64,000 bases of DNA from Microvelia longipes (Eukaryota; Arthropoda; Insecta; Hemiptera; Veliidae), in NCBI GenBank assembly GCA_018340805.1, contig JACMZG010001913.1, positions 8,698,115 to 8,762,114 of the forward strand, read 5' to 3'. Position numbers and translations under genes: made by a program. Positions within the stretch are counted from its first letter, which is position 1; every line of letters starts with the position of its first letter. Shown here piece by piece: positions 43,530-55,180 of the stretch. The notes below the pieces were generated by a model. It was not told the DNA's origin and did no database searches. It saw nothing but the letters and a program-made list of their open reading frames with translations.

Positions 43530-44240
43530 AGCGAAACAGGGATGAAACCGGAATTATACGTTTTAGATATTTTAAAGGTGTCCTGAGTGGTGTTTACGAA
43601 GTTGTCTGTATGTGTGTGTGTGTGTGTGTTTGTTATCATCGTTGCTCCTAGTGTATTCATGCGAGAGAGTTGAAACTTTGTACAAAAATCAGTCTAGCGC
43701 TATAGTTCTGCTGTTGGGAAAATATTTTTTTCGAAAAATCATTAAAAATTGGAAAATTGGTAGGGATCTGATTGAGAATTGGCACGTACGTTGTCATGTA
43801 TAAGAGTAATATATTTGCTAAGTTTCATCTTATTATCAGCATAATTTTAAGTTTAATTTAATGACTTGTGTACGTTTTTTAAAAAATTGTAAAAAATGAT
43901 TCAATAGAGTTTAAATTTAGTGTAAGTGTATACATTTACTTAATAAATAAATAAACTTAGTTTTGTTTTAATGCGACAAGTATATCTATAATTTTTGTTG
44001 GTTCATAAAAATTAAGCAGCATTGGGTGTGGTTAGTGCTGTATGGGTGACCCCTGAGAATGATATGGATGCATTTACTATCTGAGGACGAGCAAAGTGAG
44101 TCCAAATTCATGGTGCATTATAAATTTTGAGAATTGTATATTTTGAGGACGAGCGAAGCGGAGTCCGAAGCAGGGAGGATGAGCGTAGCGAATCCGATGT
44201 GATGAGAAAAAGTTCCGAGGTTCCCTTTATCCGATTTTTG
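43530..44240 (+). repeat. DR1 dispersed repeat, longest copy (about 710 bp)
   Basis: Runs from 'GGGATGAAACCGGAATTATA' through '(TG)n TTTGTTATCATCG', 'GCGAGAGAGTTGAAAC', 'AAGTTTCATCTTATTATCAG', 'GTGACCCCTGAGAATG' and 'GACGAGCGAAGCGGAGTCC' to 'GAGGTTCCCTTTATCCG'. The 3' half from about 43,950 is shared with 63,320-63,620. Confidence 0.88.
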
Positions 44241-44369
44241 TGTTTTATATCTAAAGTTAATTAAAATCATCAAAACTTTCTTGTATTTAATTCGCCGTGC
44301 TTTTTGTTTGCTTTTAATTTCTGAGCAATTTCGAGCGATTTAGTCTAATATAAAACAAATAAATATTAT

Positions 44370-44585
44370 GAAGATTTAGGTCTTCCGGTGGTGACCGCGT
44401 CAATGTAGATGGAGAATCCGACGTTGTTTCTATCCATGATGTCCTATATCCCTGAAGATGCTTCCCACAGTGGAAACGAAACGTCAGATTCTTCATCAAC
44501 ATTGATGAAGAATGGTCTTCCGGTCACCACCGGAAGACCTTAATCTTCTTGACAATAACCGTGGAAGCCTGCGCAGTTTATTAAA
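44370..44585. mobile_element. FB2 foldback element, copy 2, with hammerhead-like core
   Basis: Same ends as copy 1 ('GAAGATTTAGGTCTTCCGG', 'GCCTGCGCAGTTTATTA'). In the plus strand CTGAAGA (44,452-44,458) is followed by TTCC-C-AC-A-GTGGAA as stem II, then GAAA (44,478-44,481) and CGTC. ATCC just before CTGAAGA could pair with the GGAT found after GTC in the other copies; here it is AGAT. A second hairpin, 'GGTCTTCCGGT...ACCGGAAGACC', lies near 44,512-44,540. Confidence 0.75.
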
Positions 44586-44589
44586 TAAA

Positions 44590-45560
44590 TATTAGACAAA
44601 TAGATAGTGATAAAGAATTGTTTTTCAAATTTTAAAAAATTAGGGATCAGCACGGTGTAGCGGTAGAATGGCTGTTTTCCTCTATATTTTAATTTCCTCA
44701 AGTCATATATATAGAAGATATAGAAATGATATACAAGAAGGATTTGAAAAATCCCAATGACTTATGATTTTACTGCGGAATTGGAAATTATTTTCTCTAG
44801 CTTTTATTAAAATATTTTATAACATTTTCTACTTGGGTAGCTAAAAGTCATTTTGTCCGGAGTATTTATTTACTTACAAACATGCTTTTAGACGATTTAA
44901 TTTCCTAAAGTCGTGTAAATGGAAACTTTATAAACAATACGTTCCTCGACTGAAGAAAATTTTGATAGATTTTTGTTTAACAACGTATGGGAATAGTGGA
45001 AATTGTTGAATCACTTGGTTGTATGTTTTATACTATTAGAAATTTTCTCCTGTAAATTTATTAGGGTCAGCTTGTGGGACTTAAAGTGTTTATTTCGGAT
45101 TTATATCCGACTGTCATTAAATAAAGATTTTAGAAATAATGAATATGTATAGGGATTCAGGTTAAACCGCATCGAGTTTCCTTTGATGACTTTCACTCAC
45201 GAGTGCTTTCCTCTTTCCAAATTGGGAAAATCAAAGGAAATTGCTAAGAATTTCCTTCTTAATACCTTGGCATAAATGTCAAATGCGGTTAACGTGAATT
45301 TCAAGTACACCAAATATTTGCATTAGCTTGCTCACTAAAAGTAAATTAATTTTTAACTTTATACTGTATTTTGTATGTGAAGGATCTTGAACTAGTTTTG
45401 AATTTTAAAGTTTGTTTTTATAAAACCTCAAGAAAAGCTTGACATAACTGTCTTATCAGTAATAATAATTGATAAAAAGAACTTAAAATGTCTAATTAAC
45501 AATATATTTGTATTTAAACTAAATAAAAATATAAAAAGTAAATCACTTTTTCTTTATACC
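44590..45560. other. Spacer with a possible A-box relic
   Basis: 'CACGGTGTAGCGGTAGAATGG' minus its first base (near 44,652-44,671) looks like a Pol III A box, but no B box follows. The rest is A+T-rich and empty. Confidence 0.35.
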
Positions 45561-45564
45561 TGTT

Positions 45565-45573
45565 TATATATAT

Positions 45574-45643
<70 letters not shown>

Positions 45644-45662
45644 ATATATATATATATATTTT
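45565..45662. repeat. (TA)n tract
   Basis: TA dinucleotides with breaks. Confidence 0.97.
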
Positions 45663-45664
45663 GT

Positions 45665-45830
45665 TATTTTTATGTATGTTGGTATGCACGATAGTGTTGT
45701 TCCTAGACGTTTCTATGGGACACGAAAACTTTCGAACGCTTTCTCGAAACTTTGTACAAAATCAACCTTGCTAATGTCCGGTACCTTGTACGGGACATTA
45801 CCAAGGGGTCTTGATTTGCCAAGCAATACA
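45665..45830 (+). repeat. DR2 dispersed repeat, second copy
   Basis: 'TATGCACGATAGTGTTG', 'TTCCTAGACGTTTCTATGG' and 'CACGAAAACTTTCGAACGC' match 8.54-8.60 kb. As in the 58.7-kb region, a (TA)n tract adjoins it. Confidence 0.65.
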
Positions 45831-46020
45831 AAATATTTTATATTTATTATATTTAATAATATTTAAATATTTATGATATATACATAGTATTTGATCATAT
45901 TGTCAATAATAATTTAACTATTTTATCCTTCTAAAAGTAGGGGTTACTCCCTTGACTACTAAAATTAATAATCCTAATAATATAATATAAAACATATAGA
46001 TAAATAAAATTTATATAAAT

Positions 46021-47230
46021 TTATAGATGAATTGTAAAGAAATCTTTTAAGTCGTACATCGGATTTTCTATTAAAATGCATTTAACTTTATTATAAAAAG
46101 TCTTAGGGTCAAGATCAGTGAAAGCTAAGGGAAGATGTTTGTAAAGGTTAATACCAACTTGTTCTATATGGTTCCTTTCTGTCTTATAGAGCCTTAGTTT
46201 GTTAGTAGTAAGTTTGGTCTTATGTCTGGTATGGTAGTCATGTACGTCTGTGTGTCTGTTTAAGTCATCTTTAATGCTGTGGATGTTAGTCAGGTATTGT
46301 AAACAAGCTAAAGAGTACATAGTCAGGATCACATTTTCTTTAAAACCTTTCTACAACTAACTCTTTGAGATCATTTATAAATGATCCTAATTGCTTTCTT
46401 TTGGAATAAAAATATTTGGTTTGCATTAGTGGCATTACACCACACTAATGTACCGTATGATAGGTGGCTATGGAAATAAGAATAATAAATAGGGTTTAAG
46501 GATTCCAATGATAAATCAAGAGAAGCCCTTCTGAGCATATAAATACTTGTTGCTAACTTTTTATGATAGTTACCAGTCAGTCAGTATGATAGTCACTTCT
46601 AGAGTGTTTAAGTCTTTCACATTATCGCCTGTGATTACATGCGGTAGGATACAATGAAATCAGCTGATTTTGTATCAAAACCATAGTTCTGTAACTTTTC
46701 TTTTAAAATTACCAAGCATACTAAATCAAAGGCCTTTGATAGGACCTTTTTCCCTAGATCATAACTACTTAAGCAAGTATTTACGAACTTAGTTATTGAA
46801 GAGATGGGTGTTCATGCCTTTTCTATATCCGTGTTGATTTTTACTAAACAAACTATTATTTTCAAAGTATTTAACCATTCTATTGCGAATACTGATCTCA
46901 ATCACTTTAGCTAAAGCAGGTATGAGTGATATAGGTCTGTAATTTGCATAGTCACTCTTTTATCCTTTCTTGTATATAGATATGAATCTCGCTATTTTAA
47001 GAATATTAAAAAAATTACCTTCCTTAAATGACTTACGCATTTATCAAATGAGTAATGGGTTCAGCTAATTCAATAGATAAAAATTTTAAAATTAATTCCA
47101 AATGCATCCCTACTTGATAAGTTTTTTTTTTTAAATTATTTAAAATATTATAAATTTCTTCAACTGATACCTCAGTCAAAGTGAAAACATATTCAGCTTT
47201 AGGAGCAAGATTTAAATAATACTGGAAATT
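46021..47230 (-). pseudogene. LINE reverse transcriptase relic, frame-broken and internally deleted
   Basis: Reading the minus strand with frame shifts gives the order of a non-LTR RT. First comes a pre-RT segment VSVEEIYNILNNLKKKTYQ (about 47,185-47,120). Next is GNFFNILKIARFISIYKKG (about 47,020-46,960), then NYRPISLIPALAKVIE (about 46,945-46,895), then NQHGYRKGMNTH (about 46,840-46,805). Motif A appears as LSKAFDLV (about 46,745-46,720). The thumb region follows (YFHSHLSYGTLVW near 46,490-46,450; LFQKKAIRIIS). The C-terminal 103-codon frame (46,021-46,332) has the HDYHTRHK and NLYKHLPLAF-type motifs common at LINE C-termini. Motifs B (GVPQGS) and C (YADD) are absent: a deletion lies near 46,560-46,640. 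Inactive. Confidence 0.88.
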
Positions 47231-47234
47231 TTTC

Positions 47235-48225
47235 TCAAAGCGGATTTATGTTGCTTACAATGTTATTTACAGAATCTATAAATAGTCAAGGCCTTTTGAT
47301 TTGCTTTTATGCAAATCAAACGTTTTAATCATCTTTCCAAGACCAGAAATAGGAAGCTTACAAATATATCTGATATTTACGAAATGTTGACTTCGTAGGA
47401 AATTAAATGTAGAAATGGATTATATTCTTATAATAGACAGAAACAAGAAACAAACAAAATCTGTTCTTATATTGTCTTATTTCAAATATTTGCTCTCCCA
47501 CTAGAAATTCTGAAGGGATATTGGATTATGTGGTAGGATATGTGTGTCTGGAAAACAAACGTTAATACGATAGGATATTAAATCTGAGGACCGTCTATTT
47601 AGTCCAAGAATCAAATTAACTCCTCGGAAAAATAGTTTTAGGGAAGTGTTGAGGGATTCAATTTCAAAAATCAATTTCCAAAACTTAATTCGAATTACAG
47701 GACCTTTTTACTCTCATGCATCGTAGCAGGAAGTTTGGCGAGGATAAGTGATATTACAATTATTAAAAGTAGGAAAAAGTAAAGTCATAATTAATTATTT
47801 ATTGATAAAATAAATAATTGTGTAAATAAATAAATAAAGTATGACTGTCGGGTGCTCCTATCGACAGTCATACTTTAACTGAAATCAAGATTGAAGCTTT
47901 GTAAAATATATTTTTATATAATAAATGAATATATTTTTTTCATTTTTTATATTCTTAGAGTTAAATTTAATTTCAGTTTTAGTAGCTAGAAGGGCAATTT
48001 TTTCTTGGAGGAGAGCTAATTTCAAACTGGGGGGCTTTAGCTCCCTTAGCCCCCCCCCTTAGAATCGCCTATGTTATAGGTTTACAGGGATTTCGTTGTT
48101 CGTAAAAAGGACTCAAAGGAGAAGTCTCCTTACTAGACTTGAACTCTTGTCATGTAGTTGTACTCTTATAACTTCTAAAACTTCAAATTACTGATGATGT
48201 TCCTTGGGTTCTTACTTTTCCTCCC
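47235..48225. other. Spacer with a perfect 15-bp hairpin
   Basis: AAAGTATGACTGTCG (47,836-47,850) and its exact complement (47,862-47,876) have an 11-base loop. A C9 tract and 'AGAATCGCCTATG' near 48,050-48,075 look like a DNA transposon terminus. No gene. Confidence 0.45.
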
Positions 48226-48227
48226 TC

Positions 48228-48340
48228 AATAAATCCGAAACCGTGATGTCACCGGAATTATTCGTTTTAAGTGTTTTTAAGTCCCTTTAAGTGGTTTTTA
48301 CAAAACTGTCCGTCTGTATACGTGTATGAAAATATAAATC
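48228..48340 (+). repeat. DR1 5' fragment
   Basis: 'AAATCCGAAACCGTGATGTC', 'ACCGGAATTATTCGTTTTA', 'AAACTGTCCGTCTGTAT'; truncated after that. Confidence 0.75.
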
Positions 48341-48344
48341 AAAG

Positions 48345-49250
48345 AATTTTTCAAAGAATTTTCATAAAAATTCCGCAAATTTTTAAATATAAAAACTCAT
48401 TCTAAAATTTCCCTTACACATAAAATAACTATTTTTTAATGTTTAATTATATTTAATTTTTTTTAAATTTAGTTTTACTGGAAAATTTGTTTTAAACATT
48501 ATTATTATTTTTTTATTTGGATTCGAAATAAATAAATATTTATTTCTATTTAGTTGATACAAGCATAAAAACATATTTTATTATTTATGTGTTAGAGATG
48601 AGAAATCTTCATAGGGAGAATTAAATTTAAAATTAAAGTATATTAAAAAAACTGTGTTGATATTCAAATATTTTAATATACAAGGTTAATAAATAAAATG
48701 TTATTAAAGTATGGAATAAGCTTAAGTAAATGAGTGCATAAAAGATTTTTAAAAATAAGTAAATTGTTCATGAAAATAAAGAGTAGAAAGATTGTATTAT
48801 TTAACCTGGTGTGGAAATTATTGTCGAACAAACCGAGTTATAAAGTTAGAAGCCGAGGTAACAATCATATTCATTTACAGCATTACAGCTATGTATTGCG
48901 GGCTATTTCATTTAAGGAAAATGGTAAAGTTGAAATAATAAGGATATGTTATGGAAATCTAGGATATAAGGTTATGTTATAATATCCTGAAGGAAAATTT
49001 TAATATCTAAAGGAACTACTATTTATTCTATACCCAGTAAAAAATATTTTATTTGCAGTTTAAAAAAAAAAATTACTTCAGGTATATTTCTTACAGAGCG
49101 GAAGAAATAAATAAATGCGTAGATTTGTAATAGAGAGCAAACAAAGTAAATAAATGAATTCATGTAACAGGAAGAGTATGAAACAGTATGAAATTTAATA
49201 AATTGGTTTTGGAGAAAATATAAAGTAATAAATGAATTTATATAACAGTG
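48345..49250. other. A+T-rich spacer, no convincing gene
   Basis: An 82-codon Lys-rich frame at 48,734-48,982 has no motif and lies in strongly A-rich sequence. Confidence 0.35.
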
Positions 49251-49254
49251 ATAA

Positions 49255-49585
49255 ATAAATAAATTATGAAGTTAAATAAATATATTATAATTAAATTGTC
49301 TTATTATGAAGACAATAAGACAGCAATGAAGACAATAACATATGAAGATAAATTATGAAAAATAAATTATGAAGATAAATATATTATGAAGACAGTAAAT
49401 TATGAAGATAAATATATTATGAAGACAGTAAATTATGAAGATAAATAAATTAAATAAATATATTATGAAGACAATAAGACAGTAATGAAGACAATAACAT
49501 ATGAAGAAAAATAAATTATGAAGATAAATAAATTAAATAAATATATTATGAAGACAATAAGACAATAATGAAGACGATAAATTAT
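49255..49585. repeat. Degenerate 'TATGAAGACAATAAG' repeat array
   Basis: Irregular reiteration of 'AAATATATTATGAAGACAAT', 'AAGACAGTAATGAAGAC' and 'TATGAAGATAAATAAATT'. It adjoins an FB2 copy that also starts with TATGAAGAT, so it may have grown from that end. Confidence 0.85.
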
Positions 49586-50225
49586 GAAGATTTAGGTATT
49601 ACGGTGTTAAGCGCTTCAATGTAAATGAAGAATCCGATGTTTCCCTTCCACGGGAGGCATCTTTAGTGACGTGGGACATCATGGATGAAAACATAAAGCT
49701 CTGCAAAACTGAACTGTTCAGTTTTGTGAATGACTTCCTACACATGCCTGAAGATGACTCCTATGATGGAAGCGAAAAGTCGGATTCTTCATTTAAAACT
49801 TATAAATAAATAAATTGATGTTCTGTGGTAAACCCTGGTATAGGGTCATCACAACGTCATAATAGCTTAAATACTTCATAGTCATTAAAGAGTTTTACAC
49901 TTTACAAATTCCTCAATGGTGTAAAACGCATGTTTTAACAGGATCTGTTTTACATAACCCTTAACTGCTCTGGTGGAAGGTTGATAATCCCTATATCCAA
50001 ATGATTAATTAGTCTGACGCCTTGGATGAGGTGATAAGGAATGGCAAATGAGGAAAGAATACAGCAAATTTAAATTGACGTTTGCTCCGCCCTTTACATC
50101 GACGCGGTCACCACCAGAGGACCTATATTGACGTGGTCACCACCAGAGGACCTATATTGACGTGGTCACCACCAGAGGACCTAGATTTCGTGACAATAAC
50201 CGTGGAAGCCTACCTAGTTTATTAG
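49586..50225. mobile_element. FB2 foldback element, copy 3, split and with expanded end
   Basis: The first part (49,586-49,800) has the foldback and a hammerhead-like core: CTGAAGA (49,748-49,754), GAAA (49,774-49,777), AGTC, GGAT. The last part (50,098-50,225) has 'CGTGGTCACCACCAGAGGAC' and the end 'CCGTGGAAGCCTACC'. About 300 bp of unrelated sequence (49,805-50,097) separates them. Confidence 0.7.
50101..50188. repeat. 29-bp tandem repeat, three copies, inside FB2
   Basis: 'GACGTGGTCACCACCAGAGG' plus 'ACCTATATT'. The unit occurs once in the other FB2 copies, so this is a local expansion. Confidence 0.9.
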
Positions 50226-50229
50226 AAAG

Positions 50230-51280
50230 AAATTTAATAAATGAGTGAATTCACAATAGAGAAAAAATTAATGTATGCATAAATTTAGATGACAGTAAGA
50301 AATTAAATAAATTAATAAATGTTAGTGAAAAAATTAAATAATTAAATTCAAAGGCATAAGGTATAAATTGAATATAGATATTAGCTAATTAAAAAGTATG
50401 AACTTTGAAATTGATGAAAAAACACGTAAAAGAATAAAAATGAAATAATTACGTAAAAGATAAGAAATAAAGTAAAGCATGTTGAATAAATAATGAAAAT
50501 TATAAAAAAATATTTAAATTTAGGTACAGAAAATAAGTGAGAGTAGGAATGAGGAAAAGTATATATGTCAATCAGGAAAGTACTTTGTATTGAGGAACCA
50601 TAAAAATTATTTGTTCGGGTTGCACATTTTTTATTCTTTATATACACTCTGTGTAGAATAAAATTGCATATATAAAACGACACCGACTCTATTTATTGAA
50701 ATATGCAAAGCATATGCAAATTTCATAAACCTTGCAAATTAAATAAATAAATGAAGAAGGACAATATTAATTATTTAAAGAGAAATTTTATTTATTCTAT
50801 TTTCTTTTTAGAAAAAAAAAAACAGTGCAGCCAATTGATTTTTTTTAGGGCGGAAAAAAATATGAAAATATCATCAATTTCTATGCTGTGAAAGTTTGAG
50901 ATAAAAAAGTGTAAATATCTTTTGAAACAAAAAATTAATGTAAAATATATTCAGATTGTATTTTTTGTGGAAAATGTTTATTTATTTTTCGTATAAAAGG
51001 GAAAAATAAAAGGGGGGGGGGTGCTCTTTCGACTCTGTGTTTACTGCGGGAATGTTATTGAATTAATTTTTAACAACAAATTTAAATTAAAATTAAAAGA
51101 TTTAATTATTATTGTAAGACAATATAGCAGTAATAGGTGAATACTTGCTTATAGACCGGATTAATAGCGGCTTTATGGAAGTTGTCTTGTTTGTTGTTTG
51201 AAAGGGCAATTTTTTACTTCTTTCTCATTTATAGGTTAATAGGTAGGTATTACGGAAAAATATTGTATTTGCGAGAAATC
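50230..51280. other. A+T-rich spacer, no convincing gene
   Basis: A 100-codon minus-strand frame (50,381-50,683) is Phe/Ile/Tyr-rich and looks compositional. A G10 tract lies at about 51,012. Confidence 0.4.
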
Positions 51281-51282
51281 CG

Positions 51283-51420
51283 AAACCGGGATGTCACCGG
51301 TATAATCTGTTTTATGTGTTTTTAAGACCTCCTAAGTGGTTTTTTCAAAGTTGTCTGTCTGTGTGTGGGTTTTTATTATCATAGTTGCTTCCAGTGAATT
51401 TTTGCTTAACTCTCTTTTGC
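51283..51420 (+). repeat. DR1 5' fragment
   Basis: 'AAATCCGAAACCGGGATGTC', 'ACCTCCTAAGTGGTTTTTTC', 'AAAGTTGTCTGTCTGTGTG'. Confidence 0.8.
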
Positions 51421-51424
51421 AGGA

Positions 51425-52100
51425 ACGAAATTTTTTGCTTAAGTTTCCTGTATACGCTTTATAACCTGAGCAGTAGCGTCTAAACTTCTTATATATTTTT
51501 AGAATTTCCTAAAAAAATGCGCATAATACAATGTACAGAACAGAATTATTCGTACTTATTTGAAGCTTATTTTATACTAATGTTTAGCGCGTTGTCTCAT
51601 TGGAAACTTAGGCAAAAAATGGATTGATGAAAAAAACCACGCATTTCAAAGAAATTTTGTTCGGCTTGTGGAACTCCGCGCCAAAATTAACTTATAACAA
51701 CTTATATCCTGTAAATATGTCGACAAAAATTTATTGCCAGCACCAAGATTCGAAGTTGAAAACCATGGATGGTTGTATTGACTTCAGACCGGTTTTTATC
51801 GATTCAGGACACCCCCCCCCTAAAAAAGAAAGGATACTCTACTGACCGTATTTTAACTGTTCCGATGATTTCCCCTGTGTTTTTTACTTCTTGGTCAATT
51901 TGAATGGTCGTATCGACTGCAGACCTTTTTCAGGCAGGAAACTGCAAACTCAGCAAACCCAGTTAATGACGGGTCACCCACCTGGAAGTAGATGCGGTTA
52001 AGTATTGAGGTAGATGAGGTTTTTGTGTGGAGATAGATGAGGTTGCGTCTTTTAAGCTTGTATGACTTTTTTCCTTTCCGGTTATGATGATAACCGTTTA
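51425..52100. other. Spacer, no convincing gene
   Basis: Frames of 72-73 codons (51,624-51,845 plus; 51,895-52,113 minus) show no motif. 'GACTTCAGACC' and 'GACTGCAGACC' lie 130 bp apart and may reflect an old duplication. Confidence 0.35.
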
Positions 52101-52104
52101 GGTT

Positions 52105-52465
52105 AAAATCCAAGTATGTTTTATTTAAATGAATGTTTTCGTATTGACCAACTCACTCTAACATGTTTTATTTAAATGTTTTCGTATTTACAAACTCACT
52201 CTAACATGTTTTATTTAAATGTTTTCGTACTTACAAACTCACTCTAACATGTTTTATTTAAATGTTTTCGTATTTACAAACTCACTCTAACATGTTTTAT
52301 TTAAATGTTTTCGTATTTACAAACTCACTCTAACATGTTTTATTTAAATGTTTTCGTATTTACAAACTCACTCTAACATGTTTTATTTAAATGTTTCCGT
52401 ATTGACTAACTCATTCTAACATGTTTTATTTAAACGTTTTCGTATTTACAAACTCACTTTAACTC
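52105..52465. repeat. 43-bp minisatellite, about 8 copies
   Basis: Unit 'AACATGTTTTATTTAAATG' plus 'TTTTCGTATTTACAAACTC' and ACTCT; units are very uniform. Confidence 0.97.
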
Positions 52466-52695
52466 ACTAATGTACTTGCACTGATTCCCTTTGATAAATG
52501 TATTCTTTGTAAGATAATAATTATGATGACGACTGTTTTATCCGTTGTTTGTATATTATCACCATAGCAACTTTTGAATAGATATTTTATAGTTAAAAGG
52601 TCAATAATATAGAATGTATATTACAAGTTGTTAGTTTTCTAATACTACTAAATTAATGATATATTAATGACCATGCCCACTATGTACTGGTAGTA

Positions 52696-53236
52696 GAGTC
52701 ACCCGTGGTGTAGTGGTTAAGGTACGTGGCTAATACACAGAATGAATGGACTTTAAACTTCCGAGTTTATTTAGTCATGGGTTCATTCCCAGCACGGGCC
52801 TCTGGGATTTTTATGAGAGATAAAAATTCTGCGTATCACGTCCTTCAGAAGGGACGTAAAGCCGGCGGTCTCGAGTCTGTGCGTCGTCATGTACTTCCTT
52901 ACCCTAAATGAAACTGGGCATTGGCAAAATTTAGGACCCTCATAGTAGATTCATTATAATACTATAGTGTGTCTGCCTTGTAGTTTAAAGTGTAAGGAGG
53001 TTTGGTTTAACAGCGAGGGCACGTGCTGTTCCTAGTTTTTTATTAGACAAGTCAGTGAAAGTATGTATGATTGCTTGAAAAAAACATGAGAGGAACCATA
53101 GAAATTCACGGCTCTTCTGTCTAGATTAGATGAAATATACCTACACTTGAAATTAAGAGGAGTAGAACACTATCTTAGGGAGCTGGCAAAAAGGGCCCAA
53201 CAACGTGGCCTACTTGCCTGATAGTTACTACCACTC
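52696..53236 (+). mobile_element. SINE-B, second copy (about 540 bp)
   Basis: Head 'GAGTCACCCGTGGTGTAGTG' (A box) and B box GGGTTCATTCC (52,779-52,789). The core is 'CACGTCCTTCAGAAGGGACG', and the 3' region matches 13,697-14,235 in reverse orientation. The 61-codon frame inside is a shadow of the core. A C-run (53,237-53,243) follows the 3' end. Confidence 0.88.
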
Positions 53237-53244
53237 CCCCCCCC

Positions 53245-54290
53245 CATATTACTACATGTATTGTTAGTATATTGCTCCGATCTCATCCATATCCTCCATT
53301 GGCTTTGGTAACGAGTGTTCATATAGCTAAATAATTTAAATTTTCGAAACAATTTAATTTAACTGAAGTCATATTAATAAGCACTATTTCAATTCGAACC
53401 TTTTAAATCCATTTTGAAATCTAATAAAACTGCACCCTATATAACAATATTTCATGTGATATCCCGGCAGTAAGGAAGTAAATCAAAAGCGGGACTTGCA
53501 GACTTAAACTGCACTAGCGCTGACACTACCTCTGCCTGGTGGAGACAAGTCCAACTAATACCTCTACCTAAAACCTTTCTACGTTTAGACTATAAATCTC
53601 TATATACAGACACAGATAGTTTATAACTTGAATTATTACAATATGAAGCAATACATTATTGTGTCTTTACTTTTTATAAAAGATGCACACTGGGTTATTC
53701 AATTTGTTTACTTCTTGTGCTTCATGCCAATTTTCAACAAAAAATAGCACATATGACGTTGTTTGGTGTTGTTGCTCATATGGAGGGAGACGAACTGCGG
53801 TATTACTAGTGAGCAATTGCATAACATCCATTTAATCAATTTTTCCGAATTTAACTTAAACCGGATTAAATTTCCGAATTCAACCGGAACAAATTTAACT
53901 TAAAAATTAAAGTTAAATTTAAACTTTTATTAGCAGAAGCAGCTATTTAAAATATAATAATATCACATATTTATTGAATTAGCCTTACATAAAAAAGGAT
54001 GGAATATGTCATTACACAAAAAAATGAAATATGAAATAATAAACAAATATAATATAATAAATAACACAGTAAAAAATGTATTTTAATTTTAGACTGGGCA
54101 AATACACATTGTTTTAATAAATTTATAGAAGTTTTAATAAAAACTCATTTAATGAATAGTAAGTACTTGAAATAAAAAAAAATTATCTTTTTCCATGAAA
54201 TGTATTAGATTGTTTCATAATTTTCAAGTTCGCTAGCTAAGTGGTTATGACATATAATTGCAGTATTAGAAGAAACTGTTTTCAAAAGAA
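53245..54290. other. Spacer, no gene seen
   Basis: A+T-rich with 'TTTAACTTAAA' repeats near 53,850-53,930. No support for a gene. Confidence 0.4.
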
Positions 54291-54784
54291 ACATCTAGTT
54301 TGTATAGCGAATGCAACTGTTCCTTGCATTTAAGTTGTAAATTTATCGCAAAACTGAGCTACATATTTACCAGACTGAAGAATTAAAAATTTCGAATAAA
54401 AAGTTATATTTATACAATTTTAATATTGGTTTTTTCGATTTTCTGGGAGCTACATCAAATATTAGGCGAATTATTCTTTTTTGGACTAGAGATACTCTTT
54501 TGAATTCAGCTCTGTATTCAGCCTCTTTTACCTCAACAACGTATATATTCTTGTCTTGACCAGGGAGACTCCCATCTAAAAAATCTACATCCCTCCACTC
54601 CCCCCTCCATGACCACAATCTAATAAGCTATTTTTGTCTTAAAAATTTGCTAAATCCCTTCCCTCTTCATGACCCTAGCACTGTGTTCCTAGGTAAGATA
54701 AAATTAACAAAGTATGGATATACCCAACCATGATACGTCATAAGAACTGCTGTTGAGTTGAATCGCTTTAATTTTCTGACTAAA

Positions 54785-54872
54785 TGATTGGAGCTGTTAG
54801 TTTGCTGATAACTGATAGGAGCTGTTAGTTTGCTGATAACTGATAGGAGCTGTTAGTTTGCTGATGACATGA
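54785..54872. repeat. 28-bp tandem repeat, three copies
   Basis: 'TGATAGGAGCTGTTAGTTTG' plus CTGATAAC, inside the LINE relic. Confidence 0.93.
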
Positions 54873-55180
54873 CTAACGTGATCATGATATTTAAACTGAC
54901 TATCAATTTGTAAGCCTAATCATTTTGAGAAAGGCACAGATTGCATGACACTTATCAATCATTATATTCAAGCTCCTTTTGACTATATTTTTAGTAGAGA
55001 ACATTACTGATACATTCTTATTAGTAATTATGACCAAACCATTGGCTGAACATTATTTCACGAATAGAGAGCACAACACATTTACATTTGATTTAAGAGT
55101 ATCAAGGTTTGGTCCGTAATTTAAGGCAGAAGTATCGCCCACTTACATCGTTACTTGACAGTTAGATTAATATTTCTTAA

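Noticed and set aside
43612..43803. 63-codon frame starting with alternating Cys and Val (also minus-strand 4,394-4,591)
   Set aside because: It is a (TG)n or (CA)n microsatellite translated into repeated Cys-Val, lying in DR1 or the palindrome.
50381..50683. 100-codon Phe/Tyr/Ile-rich frame
   Set aside because: Composition effect in A+T-rich DNA; no recognisable domain.
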